Shown here piece after piece: positions 16,347 to 25,363 of a stretch of DNA of 64,000 bases (positions within the stretch are counted from its first letter, which is position 1; each line of letters begins with the position of its first letter). The notes below the pieces were generated by a model. The model was given only the letters and a program-made list of their open reading frames with translations, was not told the origin of the DNA and ran no database searches. Location of the stretch: assembly GCF_016107395.1 (NCBI RefSeq), contig NZ_JAAIKO010000002.1:1-64000 (forward strand). Direction: 5' to 3'. Source of the stretch: Streptomyces fildesensis. GTDB lineage: Bacteria > Actinomycetota > Actinomycetes > Streptomycetales > Streptomycetaceae. A program made the position numbers and the translations under genes.

Positions 16347-16460
16347 TCCGCCGTCACGGAACGGCGCGGGAACCGTCCGGTGCACGCCGTTCCAGGTCGG
16401 CGGCCGGGCGGTTACGCTCAGCTGGGACCTTGATCGCAGGCATGACGTACCGGAGGCGAG

Positions 16461-19424
16461 ATGTCGCTGCCGCAGGGGCGCCGGAGCAGCACGTTCTCCC
16501 GGCTGCTGCGCCACGGGTTCACCGATCCGGCGGCGGCCGAGGTGCTGGTGGAGGCCGCGGGGCTGACCGCGGTACGGACCGATCCGGTGCTCCTGGACGC
16601 GCTCGGCGCGACGGCGGACCCCGATCAGGCGCTGCTGGGCCTGGTCCGGCTGGTGGAGGTGCTGGACGAGGGCGAGCGGCGGACCCTGCTCGACACCCTG
16701 ACCAGCGCCAAGCCGCTGCGCGACCGGCTGCTCGGGGTGCTCGGCGCCTCCGAGGCGCTCGGCGACCACCTCGCCCGGCACCCGCGCGACTGGCACGCGC
16801 TGGTGACGTACGAGTCCGCCGACCTGCACCCCGGCGTCGCCGAGTTCGAACGCGGGCTGGCCTCCGCCACCGACCCCGACCTGCTGCGCGCCGCCTACCG
16901 CCGCTGCATGCTGGCGATCGCCGCCCGCGATGTGTGCGGCACCAGTGACCTGGTGCAGACGGCCGCGGAGCTGGCCGACCTGGCCACCGCGACCGTGCGC
17001 GCGGCCCTCTCCATCGCCGCCGCCGAGGCACCGGAGGACGCGGCGCTGTGCCGGCTCGCGGTGATCGGCATGGGCAAGTGCGGCGGCCATGAACTGAACT
17101 ACGTCTCGGACGTCGACGTGATCTTCGTGGCGGAACCGGCCGACGGCGCCGAGGAGGCCGGGGCGATGCGGGCCGCGACGCGGCTGGCCGCCCGGATGAT
17201 GCGGGTCTGCTCCGACACCACCGCAGAGGGCACCATCTGGCCGGTCGACGCCAACCTGCGGCCGGAAGGCAAGAACGGCCCGCTGGTACGCACGCTTTCC
17301 AGCCATGTCGCGTACTACAAGCGGTGGGCAAAGACCTGGGAGTTCCAGGCGCTGCTCAAGGCCCGGCCGATGGCGGGCGACCGTGACCTGGGCCTGGCGT
17401 ACGTCGAGGCGCTCTCGCCGATGGTGTGGCAGGCCGCCGACCGCGACCACTTCGTCACCGACGTCCAGCAGATGCGCCGCCGCGTCGTGGAGGGCATCCC
17501 CGCCGCACACGTCGAGCGGGAGCTGAAGCTCGGTCCCGGCGGGCTGCGCGATGTCGAGTTCGCCGTCCAGCTCCTGCAGTTGGTGCACGGCAGAACCGAT
17601 TCCTCACTGCGCAGCGGCACCACCCTCACCGCGCTCGCCCAACTCGCCGCCGGTGGTTACGTCGGCCGCGCGGACGCCGCCTCGCTCGATGCCGCCTACC
17701 GCTTCCTGCGGCTGATGGAGCACCGCATCCAGCTGTACCGGCTGCGCCGTACCCATCTGGTGCCGGACGACGAGGCCGGGCAGCGCCGCCTGGGCCGGTC
17801 GCTGGGCTTTCGCGCCAACCCCGTCGCCGAGCTGAACCGGGAGTGGAAGCGGCACGCCGTCGAGGTGCGCCGGCTGCACGAGAAGCTCTTCTACCGGCCG
17901 CTGCTCGACGCGGTCGCCCAGCTCGAACCGGTCGAGACCCGGCTCAGCAACAACGCCGCGATGCAGCGTCTGCAGGCGCTGGGGTACGCCGATCCGGCCG
18001 CGGCCTACCGTCATCTGGAGGCGCTGGCCAGCGGCGTCAGCCGCAAGGCCGCCATCCAGCGCACCCTGCTGCCGGTCCTGCTCGGCTGGTTCGGGGACTC
18101 CGCCGACCCGGACGCCGGGCTCTTCGGCTTCCGCAAGGTCTCCGACGCGCTCGGCAAGACCCCCTGGTACCTGCGGCTGCTGCGGGACGAGGGCGCCGCC
18201 GCCGAGCATCTCGCCCGGGTGCTCTCCTCCGGCCGGCTCGCCCCCGACCTGCTGATGCGAGCCCCGGAGGCGGTCGCCCTGCTCGGCGCCCCCGAGGGCC
18301 TGCGGCCGCGGTCCGCGGTGGCGCTCGAACAGGAGGTGCTGGCCGCGGTCGGCCGCGCCGAAACCCCCGAACAGGCGGTCACCGCGGTCCGCGGCGTCCG
18401 GCGCCGCGAGCTGTTCCGGACGGCGGCGGCCGATGTCATCGGCGAGCTGGACGTGGACCAGGTGGGCACCGCCGTCACCGACATCAACGCCACCACTGTC
18501 GTGGGCGCCCTGCGGGCGGCCGTGAACGCCGTCGAGGCGGCGGACGGGCCCCTGGCGACCCGCTTCGCCGTCATCGGCATGGGCCGCTTCGGCGGGCGCG
18601 AACAGGGGTACGGCTCGGACGCCGACGTGATGTTCGTCCATGAACCGCTCGACGGCGCGGAGGAGGGCCGGGCCGCCGGACAGGCCCTCAAGATCGCCAA
18701 CGAGCTGCGCCGGCTGCTGCAGATCCCCACCGCCGACCCGCCGCTGATCATGGACGCGGATCTGCGCCCGGAGGGCAAGAGCGGCCCGCTGGTGCGGTCG
18801 CTCGGCTCGTACGCCGCCTACTACCGGCGCTGGTCGCTGGGCTGGGAGAGCCAGGCGCTGCTGCGCGCCGACCCCATGGCAGGGGACCAGGGGCTCGGAG
18901 AACGCTTCATCGAGCTGATCGACCCGCTGCGGTACCCCGCGGACGGGCTCGACGAGGACGCGGTGCGCGAGATCCGGCGGCTCAAGGCCCGGATGGAGTC
19001 CGAGCGGATGCCGCGCGGCGCCGACCCCACCACGCACGCCAAGCTCGGCCGCGGCGGGCTCTCCGACGTCGAGTGGACCGTCCAGCTGCTGCAGATGCAG
19101 CACGGCGGGCGGCGGAAGGAACTGCGCACCACCCGTACCCGCCGGGCGCTCGAGGCCCTGCGCGCCGCCGGTCTGGTCGGCGCCGACGACGCGGCCGTCC
19201 TCGACGAGGCATGGGTGCTGGCCACCCGGGTCCGCAACGCGGTGATGCTGGTCCGCGGCCGCCCGGGGGACACGTTCCCCGGCGACGGCCGGGAGCTCGC
19301 CGCCGTGGGCCGCTACCTCGGCTACTCGGCCGGCCACGTCGGCGACATGGTCGAGGAGTACCGCCGGACGACCCGGCGGGCCCGCGCGGTCGTCGAGCGG
19401 CTCTTCTACGAGTACGAGGCGTGA
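16461..19424 (+). CDS. glnE: Bifunctional glutamine synthetase adenylyl-removing/adenylyltransferase
   Basis: GlnE attaches AMP to, and removes it from, a tyrosine of GlnA when nitrogen status changes. The 987-residue product has the family's two nucleotidyltransferase halves. The removing domain carries GKCGGHELNYVSDVDVIF near residue 205. The transferase domain carries GRFGGREQGYGSDADVMF near 707. Each shows the G-x11-D-x-D metal motif, and each is followed by a GlnD/GlnE-type helical region with REL/KLGPGGLRDVEF or KLGRGGLSDVEW. Full length, so intact. GGAGG lies upstream of the ATG. Its target glnA is at 57,230-58,639. Confidence 0.95.
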   Translation: MSLPQGRRSSTFSRLLRHGFTDPAAAEVLVEAAGLTAVRTDPVLLDALGATADPDQALLGLVRLVEVLDEGERRTLLDTLTSAKPLRDRLLGVLGASEALGDHLARHPRDWHALVTYESADLHPGVAEFERGLASATDPDLLRAAYRRCMLAIAARDVCGTSDLVQTAAELADLATATVRAALSIAAAEAPEDAALCRLAVIGMGKCGGHELNYVSDVDVIFVAEPADGAEEAGAMRAATRLAARMMRVCSDTTAEGTIWPVDANLRPEGKNGPLVRTLSSHVAYYKRWAKTWEFQALLKARPMAGDRDLGLAYVEALSPMVWQAADRDHFVTDVQQMRRRVVEGIPAAHVERELKLGPGGLRDVEFAVQLLQLVHGRTDSSLRSGTTLTALAQLAAGGYVGRADAASLDAAYRFLRLMEHRIQLYRLRRTHLVPDDEAGQRRLGRSLGFRANPVAELNREWKRHAVEVRRLHEKLFYRPLLDAVAQLEPVETRLSNNAAMQRLQALGYADPAAAYRHLEALASGVSRKAAIQRTLLPVLLGWFGDSADPDAGLFGFRKVSDALGKTPWYLRLLRDEGAAAEHLARVLSSGRLAPDLLMRAPEAVALLGAPEGLRPRSAVALEQEVLAAVGRAETPEQAVTAVRGVRRRELFRTAAADVIGELDVDQVGTAVTDINATTVVGALRAAVNAVEAADGPLATRFAVIGMGRFGGREQGYGSDADVMFVHEPLDGAEEGRAAGQALKIANELRRLLQIPTADPPLIMDADLRPEGKSGPLVRSLGSYAAYYRRWSLGWESQALLRADPMAGDQGLGERFIELIDPLRYPADGLDEDAVREIRRLKARMESERMPRGADPTTHAKLGRGGLSDVEWTVQLLQMQHGGRRKELRTTRTRRALEALRAAGLVGADDAAVLDEAWVLATRVRNAVMLVRGRPGDTFPGDGRELAAVGRYLGYSAGHVGDMVEEYRRTTRRARAVVERLFYEYEA

Positions 19425-19486
19425 CGGTACGAGGCTTACGAGGTGTGACGGCCGGCCGCGGAAACAGGCTCAGCGGAAACAGCTCA
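19412..19486. repeat. Tandem duplications across the glnE and PAP2 stop codons
   Basis: GTACGAGGCGTGACG (19412-19426), which contains the glnE TGA, is repeated in expanded form at 19427-19450. On the other side GCGGAAACAGGCTCA (19458-19472) and GCGGAAACAGCTCA (19473-19486) are tandem copies, the second containing the stop of the PAP2 gene. Confidence 0.65.
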
Positions 19487-20353
19487 GCGGCGGGCGGTCG
19501 CCGGGTAGCGGGGCAGGTGGTAGACGAAGCGGCCGTAGACCGCGTAGACCAGCGCGAAGCCGGCGCCCAGGCACACGGCGCCCCCTATGGCGTCGAGCCA
19601 GAAGTGGTTGGCCGTCGAGATGATCACGACCAGGGTCGCCAGCGGATAGAGCATGCCCAGCACCCTCACCCACAGCGGCCGGGCGAGCATCGCGACGGTG
19701 ATGCCGCACCACAGCGACCAGCCGATGTGCATGGACGGCATCGCGGCGTACTGGTTCGACACGTGAGCCAGGTCGCCGGAGGCCATCGAGCCCCAGGTGT
19801 GGTGCGCCTTGACCGTGTCGATGAAGTCGATGCCGTGCATCAGCCGGGGTGGGGCGAGCGGATAGAAGTAGAAGCCGACCAGCGCGATACCCGTGGTGAT
19901 GAAGAGGACCGTGCGGGCCGGGCCGTAGCGGCCCGGATGCTTGCGGTAGAGCCACACCAGGACGCCGATGGTGATGATGAAGTGCAGCGTCGCGTAGTAG
20001 TAGTTCATCCCTACGATGAGCCATGTCACCGAGTTCACGGCGTGGTTGACGCTGTGTTCGACGGCCAGCCCGAGGTGGTTCTCCACCTTCCAGATCCAGT
20101 TCGCGTGCCGCATCGCCGCCGACTGCTGCTCGGGGACGGCGTTCCGGACGAGCGAATACACCCAGTAACTGACCGCGATCAGTGCGATCTCGAACCACAG
20201 ACGCGGTCTGCGGGGGGTGCGGAGCCTCGACACGAGGGTATGGCGGGGTGCCGTAGGGCCCTCGCTCGGCGCTCCATCGGAATCAGCGGAACCGATGGAG
20301 CGCGGCGGGGCGGCCGTACGGCCAGCCAGGATCTTCGCGGTCGGTTCCCCCAT
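19484..20353 (-). CDS. PAP2-superfamily membrane phosphatase
   Basis: A 289-residue integral membrane protein with about six hydrophobic segments. The three acid-phosphatase regions can be read: PLAPPRL, MPSMHIGWS (the SxH step) and STANHFWLDAIGG (His and Asp of the third motif). These place it in the PAP2_3 type found in phospho-inositide or phosphatidate phosphatases and IPC-synthase-like proteins. An active site facing the outside is expected. The start ATG at 20353 has a poor ribosome site; a GTG about 27 bases upstream is an alternative. It sits between glnE and malR without obvious link. Confidence 0.82.
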   Translation of the reverse strand: MGEPTAKILAGRTAAPPRSIGSADSDGAPSEGPTAPRHTLVSRLRTPRRPRLWFEIALIAVSYWVYSLVRNAVPEQQSAAMRHANWIWKVENHLGLAVEHSVNHAVNSVTWLIVGMNYYYATLHFIITIGVLVWLYRKHPGRYGPARTVLFITTGIALVGFYFYPLAPPRLMHGIDFIDTVKAHHTWGSMASGDLAHVSNQYAAMPSMHIGWSLWCGITVAMLARPLWVRVLGMLYPLATLVVIISTANHFWLDAIGGAVCLGAGFALVYAVYGRFVYHLPRYPATARR

Positions 20354-20390
20354 GGAGGAATAGTCTGCCAGACCCACGCGAGCTCGCAGA

Positions 20391-21482
20391 TCAGACGCCG
20401 GTCGGATCCTGTGCATTCGATGTATGCCTTCCGGCCGACTGCTGGACCAGCAGCGGCGGTGCCTGGCTGCTGGGCACCGCGGCCGTCGAACCGCGTACGA
20501 CCAGCTCCGGGAGGAAGACGAATTCGCTGTGCGGGGCAGGGGTGCCGCCGATCTCCTCCAGCAGCGCCCGCACCGCCGCCTGCCCCATGGCGGCCACCGG
20601 CTGCCGGATGGTGGTGAGCGGCGGATCGGTGAAGGCGATGAGCGGGGAATCGTCGAAACCCACGACGGAGACGTCTCCGGGCACCGACAGGCCCTGCTGC
20701 CGGGCGGCCCGGATGGCGCCCAGTGCCATCATGTCGGACGCACAGACGATCGCGGTGCAGCCGGACGCGATGAGCGCCGTCGCGGCCGCCTGGCCGCCCT
20801 CCAGCGTGTACAGCGAGTGTTGGATCAGTTGTTCGGACTGCTCGGCGGTCAGGCCCAGCACGTCCTCCATGCTGCTGATGAAGCCCTGGATCTTGCGGAG
20901 TACCGGCACGAAACGCTTCGGTCCGACCGCCAGTCCGATTTTCTCATGTCCGAGTGCCGCCAAATGGGTGACGGCCAGCCGCATCGCGCCCCGGTCGTCC
21001 GGGGACACGAACGGCGCCTTGATCCTGTCCGAGAAGCCGTTGATCAGCACGAACGGCACACCCTGGCCGTGCAGCCTGGCGTACCGCTCGGTGTCGGCGG
21101 TGGAGTCGGCGTGCAGACCGGAGACGAAGATGATCCCGGCGACGCCGCGTTCCACGAGCATCTCGACCAGCTCGTCCTCGGTCGAGCCGCCCGGCGTCTG
21201 GGTGGCCAGCAGCGGGGTGTATCCGTCGCGGGTCAGCGCCTGACCGATCACCTGTGCGAACGCCGGAAAGATCGGGTTCTCCAGCTCCGGGGTGATCAGA
21301 CCGATCAGACCCGCGCTGCGCTGCCGCAGCCGGACCGGCCGTTCGTAGCCGAGCAGATCGAGTGCGGCCAGCACGGATTCACGGGTGGTGGCGGATACGC
21401 CGGGCTTGCCGTTGAGGACCCGGCTGACCGTTGCTTCGCTGACACCCGCCTGGGTTGCGATGTCAGCAAGCCTTGCGGTCAC
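20391..21482 (-). CDS. malR: LacI-family repressor of maltose genes
   Basis: A 363-residue LacI-family repressor. The N-terminal helix-turn-helix is explicit (RLADIATQAGVSEATVSRVLNG), with the hinge segment GYERPVRLRQRS, then a periplasmic-binding-protein-like effector domain. The C-terminal tail is Ser/Gln-rich. It lies downstream of aglA and the malEFG genes in the order known for S. coelicolor malR, whose product represses malE. The GTG at 21482 starts just before the helix-turn-helix, the usual family length. It probably binds the CTTGC/GCAAG sites at 26,765-26,886. Confidence 0.88.
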   Translation of the reverse strand: MTARLADIATQAGVSEATVSRVLNGKPGVSATTRESVLAALDLLGYERPVRLRQRSAGLIGLITPELENPIFPAFAQVIGQALTRDGYTPLLATQTPGGSTEDELVEMLVERGVAGIIFVSGLHADSTADTERYARLHGQGVPFVLINGFSDRIKAPFVSPDDRGAMRLAVTHLAALGHEKIGLAVGPKRFVPVLRKIQGFISSMEDVLGLTAEQSEQLIQHSLYTLEGGQAAATALIASGCTAIVCASDMMALGAIRAARQQGLSVPGDVSVVGFDDSPLIAFTDPPLTTIRQPVAAMGQAAVRALLEEIGGTPAPHSEFVFLPELVVRGSTAAVPSSQAPPLLVQQSAGRHTSNAQDPTGV

Positions 21483-21516
21483 AGCACCGGATGCTAGGGG
21501 ACGGATGGCAGCCACG

Positions 21517-23184
21517 TCAGATCGCCCACCAAATCGTGGTGTCCGCGGGGATGACGGCGTTCGCTCCGTCCGCGGTGAAACCGGCTCCGGCGAGCAGCGC
21601 GCGGCCGGGCGCCGGGATCGTGACGGGGGTTCCGCCGACGTTCGCGGTGCAGACGAACGAACCCTCGGCGCTGTCCCGGCGGAACGCCAGCACACCCGAC
21701 GGCGCCGCCAGCCAGGTCACCTCGGAACCCGCGCCCAGGGCGGGGTGTTCGCGGCGGACGGCCAGCGCCTCGCGGTAGAACTCCAGCGTCGAGGCGGGGT
21801 CGCCCTCCTGGGCCTCGACGCTGAGGCCGGCCCAGGCGTCGGGCTGCGGCAGCCAGCTGGGGCCGCCCTCGACCGGGCCGAAGCCGTACGGCGCCGTCGT
21901 GCCCGACCACGGCAGCGGTACGCGGCAGCCGTCACGGGTCCCGTCCTGGCCGGCGTTGCGGAAGAACGCCGGGTCCTGGCGCACCTCGTCCGGCAGGTCG
22001 GTGACCTCGGGCAGGCCCAGCTCCTCGCCTTGGTACAGGTAGGCGGAGCCGGGCAGCGCCAGCATCAGCAGGGTCGCGGCCCGCGCCCGGCGCAGACCGA
22101 GCGCCTGGTCGCCGTCGGCGAAGCGGGTGGAGTGCCGCACCACGTCGTGGTTGGACAGCACCCAGGTGGCGGGCGCGCCGACCGAACCCATCGCGGCCAG
22201 CGAGGTGTCGATGACCCGGCGCAGCGCGGCGGCGTCCCAACCGGACGTCAGGTACTCGAAGTTGAACGCCTGGTGCAGCTCGTCGGGGCGCAGGTACAGG
22301 GCGCTGCGCTCGACCGTCGGCGTCCACGCCTCGGCGACGGCGATCCGGTCGCCCGCGTACTCGTCCAGGATCTTGCGCCAGCTGCGGTAGATCTCGTGCA
22401 CGCCGTCCTGGTCGAAGTACGGCATCGACGCGGTGCCCAGCAGCTTCAGCTGCTCGTGGGAGCCGATGTCGGGCAGGCCCGCGGCCTTGACCATGCCGTG
22501 GGCGACGTCGATCCGGAAGCCGTCGATGCCCAGGTCCAGCCAGAACCGCAGGATCGAGCGGAACTCGTCGTGCACGGCCGGGTGGTCCCAGTTGAAGTCC
22601 GGCTGCTCGGGGGCGAACAGGTGCAGGTACCAGTCGCCGGGGGCGCCGTCAGCGTTTACGGTCCGCGTCCAGGCCGGTCCGCCGAAAATGGACTCCCAGT
22701 CGTTTGGCGGGAGTTCACCACTGGCACCCTTGCCGGGGCGGAAGTGGAAGCGCTCGCGGATCGGCGAACCGGGGCCCTCGCGCAGCGCCTGCTTGAACCA
22801 CTCGTGCTGGTCGGAGCAGTGGTTGGGGACCACGTCCACGATGACCCGCAGATCCAGCGCGTGGGTGGCCCGCACCAGGTCGTCGGCGTCCGTCAGGGTG
22901 CCGAACATCGGGTCGACGGCTCGGTAGTCCGCCACGTCGTAGCCGCCGTCGGCCTGCGGGGAGGCGTAGAACGGCGACAGCCACACGGCGTCCACCCCGA
23001 GCGACCGGAGGTAGGGCAGCCGGGCGGTGATCCCGGGCAGGTCGCCCATCCCGTCGCCGTTGCCGTCGGCGAAGCTGCGCGGGTAGACCTGGTAGATCAC
23101 CGCGTCACGCCACCAGTCTCTGCGCCCGGCGTCGGCGGCGTTGTCGGCGGCGGAGCGGGGCGCGTCGGTGAGGTGCTGGCTCAT
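21517..23184 (-). CDS. aglA: Alpha-glucosidase, GH13 family
   Basis: A cytoplasmic alpha-glucosidase or oligo-glucosidase of 555 residues; no signal peptide. The GH13 regions are in order: DVVPNHCSDQH (region I), GFRIDVAHG with the nucleophile Asp (II), VAEAW with the acid/base Glu (III) and LSNHD with the stabilising Asp (IV). It would hydrolyse imported maltose and maltodextrin to glucose. It lies 64 bp behind malG, and AAGGGAA precedes the ATG. The malEFG-aglA-malR arrangement is as in S. coelicolor. Confidence 0.92.
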   Translation of the reverse strand: MSQHLTDAPRSAADNAADAGRRDWWRDAVIYQVYPRSFADGNGDGMGDLPGITARLPYLRSLGVDAVWLSPFYASPQADGGYDVADYRAVDPMFGTLTDADDLVRATHALDLRVIVDVVPNHCSDQHEWFKQALREGPGSPIRERFHFRPGKGASGELPPNDWESIFGGPAWTRTVNADGAPGDWYLHLFAPEQPDFNWDHPAVHDEFRSILRFWLDLGIDGFRIDVAHGMVKAAGLPDIGSHEQLKLLGTASMPYFDQDGVHEIYRSWRKILDEYAGDRIAVAEAWTPTVERSALYLRPDELHQAFNFEYLTSGWDAAALRRVIDTSLAAMGSVGAPATWVLSNHDVVRHSTRFADGDQALGLRRARAATLLMLALPGSAYLYQGEELGLPEVTDLPDEVRQDPAFFRNAGQDGTRDGCRVPLPWSGTTAPYGFGPVEGGPSWLPQPDAWAGLSVEAQEGDPASTLEFYREALAVRREHPALGAGSEVTWLAAPSGVLAFRRDSAEGSFVCTANVGGTPVTIPAPGRALLAGAGFTADGANAVIPADTTIWWAI

Positions 23185-23248
23185 GGATTCCCTTGATGTG
23201 TGCGGGGAACGACAGGTGGCGTGGGTGTGCGCGTTGCCGCTGGACGGA

Positions 23249-24160
23249 TCAGGACTTGGCGGCGCCGGCGGTGAGGCCGGAGACCAGGTGGCGCTGGACC
23301 AGGAAGAAGACGAGGGCGGCCGGGATGGCGATGATCACCGCGGCGGCGGTCAGCGAACCCCAGTCCGCGCGCTGGTCGGTGGCGAGGGTGCGGATGCCGG
23401 CCGCCAGCGTGAAGTTCTCGTTGGTGCTCATGAACTGGCTCGCGTAGGCGACCTCGCCCCAGGCGGTCAGGAAGCTGTAGAAGGCGGTGACGGCCAGTCC
23501 CGGCCGGGCCAGCGGCAGGATCAGCCGCCAGAACGTGCCGAACGGGGTGAGCCCGTCGATCCGGCCCGCCTCGTCGATCTCGTGCGGGATGGTGTCGAAG
23601 TACCCCTTGAGCATCCAGGCGCAGAACGGCACCGAGATCGTGCAGTAGGTGACGATCAGACCGAGGTAGCTGTCGAGGAGGCCGAGGGTGCCGAGCAGGT
23701 TGTACAGCGGCACGATCAGCACGGCCATCGGGAACATCTGCGTCGTCAGGAAGGTCCACATCAGCTGCTTGTGGCCGGGGAACTTCATCCGCGAGATGGC
23801 GTAGCCGGCGCTCGCCGACAGCATGACGCCCAGCACGGTCGTCGCGGCCGCGACGATCACCGAGTTGAGGAACCACTTCGGGAAGTTGGTGTGCAGGATG
23901 TTCCGGTAGTTCTGCAGGCTCAGGTGGTCGAGGACGCCGCCCGGGTCCGTCCACGCGTTCTTCGGGCCGAAGGAGATGAACGCGATCCACAGCGCCGGGA
24001 AGATGGCGATCGCGCTGGCGACCATGAGCGTGGTGTGCAGGGCGACCGAGGCGCCGCGGCCGCGTTCGCCGCGCTGGCGGCCCGGACGGCGGGCGGGCTT
24101 CGCGGCGGAGCGGGCCGGGTCGGCGCTTCCCGTGGTGCCGGTGTGGGCTGTTGCACTCAT
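23249..24160 (-). CDS. malG: Maltose/maltodextrin ABC transporter permease MalG
   Basis: The second permease of the maltose importer, about 303 residues with six membrane segments. The conserved cytoplasmic loop that docks the ATPase is visible (EIDEAGRIDGLTPFGTFWRLILPLARP). The stop TAA of malF overlaps the ribosome site AAGGAG (24174-24169), giving coupled translation. The ATG at 24160 is 8 nt from that site and is preferred to the one at 24166. The ATPase is not in the cluster; Streptomyces use a shared MsiK for such importers. Confidence 0.9.
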   Translation of the reverse strand: MSATAHTGTTGSADPARSAAKPARRPGRQRGERGRGASVALHTTLMVASAIAIFPALWIAFISFGPKNAWTDPGGVLDHLSLQNYRNILHTNFPKWFLNSVIVAAATTVLGVMLSASAGYAISRMKFPGHKQLMWTFLTTQMFPMAVLIVPLYNLLGTLGLLDSYLGLIVTYCTISVPFCAWMLKGYFDTIPHEIDEAGRIDGLTPFGTFWRLILPLARPGLAVTAFYSFLTAWGEVAYASQFMSTNENFTLAAGIRTLATDQRADWGSLTAAAVIIAIPAALVFFLVQRHLVSGLTAGAAKS

Positions 24161-24172
24161 CGTCATGGCTCC

Positions 24173-25156
24173 TTACGCCTGCTCGGTCTTGGCCTGGTAG
24201 CGGCGGTAGAAGGTGGAGAAGACCAGCAGGATGGCGAGGATGACCATGCCGTACGACGCGGCCCCGGAGTAGTCGGACACCCCGGTGAACGCCTTGCGGT
24301 AGGCGTAGGTCACGAGGATGTCGGTGTCCCCGCTGTTGTTCTGGCCCAGCAGCAGGAAGATGATCGGGAACATGTTGAAGGTCCAGATCACCCCGAGCAG
24401 GATCACGGTGTTGCTGACCGGGCGCAGGCCCGGCAGCGTGATGTTCAGGAACCGCTGCCAGGGGGAGGCGCCGTCCATCTCGGCGGCCTCGTAGAGCTCC
24501 TGGGGAACCGACTGCATGCCGCCGAGCAGGGCGACCATCATGAAGGGTACGCCCGCCCAGACGTTGACCATGATGACGGCGACCTTCTGGGCGAAGGGGG
24601 TGCCCAGCCAGTCCTGGGCCGGCAGTCCGACCTGCGTGATCATCGAGTTGAACACGCCGTACTGCGAGTTGAGCATCAGCCGCCAGGCGAAGACGCTGAC
24701 GAAGGCCGGGATGGCCCACGGCAGGATCAGTGACAGCCGGTAGAAGAGCCGGAACCGCACCGGGCGGTTGAGCAGCAGCGCCATCCCCATGCCGATGGCG
24801 TAGGTGAAGGCGACGCAGGTCACCGTCCAGGTGACGGTCCAGATGAGCCGGGGGTAGAAGTCACCGTCCTGGCCGGAGATGATCTTCCAGTAGTTGTCGA
24901 AGCCCACGATGTCGTACGACGCCGGGATGTGGACGGGGCCGATGTTCTTGGCGACCGTCATCTCGTTGGCGTTGGTGAACGACAGATAGGCGCCGTAACC
25001 CAGCGGGTACAGCACCAGGACGCCGATCACGATGACCACCGGGGCGACCATGGCCCAGGCGTACCAGTGCTTGTCCCACGACCGCTTGAAAGACGTCATG
25101 AGGCCGGCGCGCGGGGCCGTGCCGCGCGATTGCCTGTCAATGGTTGCGGTGGTCAT
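24173..25156 (-). CDS. malF: Maltose/maltodextrin ABC transporter permease MalF
   Basis: The first permease subunit, about 327 residues with six membrane segments and the ATPase-docking EAA loop (ELYEAAEMDGASPWQRFLNITLPGLRP). A GTG three bases upstream (25159) is an equally possible start. It lies 204 bp downstream of malE and 6 bp or so before malG. MalF and MalG together form the channel for oligosaccharides delivered by MalE. Confidence 0.9.
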   Translation of the reverse strand: MTTATIDRQSRGTAPRAGLMTSFKRSWDKHWYAWAMVAPVVIVIGVLVLYPLGYGAYLSFTNANEMTVAKNIGPVHIPASYDIVGFDNYWKIISGQDGDFYPRLIWTVTWTVTCVAFTYAIGMGMALLLNRPVRFRLFYRLSLILPWAIPAFVSVFAWRLMLNSQYGVFNSMITQVGLPAQDWLGTPFAQKVAVIMVNVWAGVPFMMVALLGGMQSVPQELYEAAEMDGASPWQRFLNITLPGLRPVSNTVILLGVIWTFNMFPIIFLLLGQNNSGDTDILVTYAYRKAFTGVSDYSGAASYGMVILAILLVFSTFYRRYQAKTEQA

Positions 25157-25363
25157 CACTCATCGGCTCTTTCCACGATTACGGATGATGGTGCGAGTGG
25201 TGTCGCGGCCCCGGAGCGCCCCTCGGAACGGGGCGGGCGGGGTGGCTCGTTCCCCGGGGCCGCGCGTCCGGCCCGGCCCGGACGGCCGGGCGCGTGGGCC
25301 CCGGCCCTCCCAGGAGGAGGACAGGGGCCCCGGCCGACCGGACCGGAGTCTGGTGCCGCTGGG

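Noticed and set aside
16090-16566. Open frames over the repeats before glnE
   Set aside because: Composition reflects the tandem repeat, and they run into glnE in another frame.
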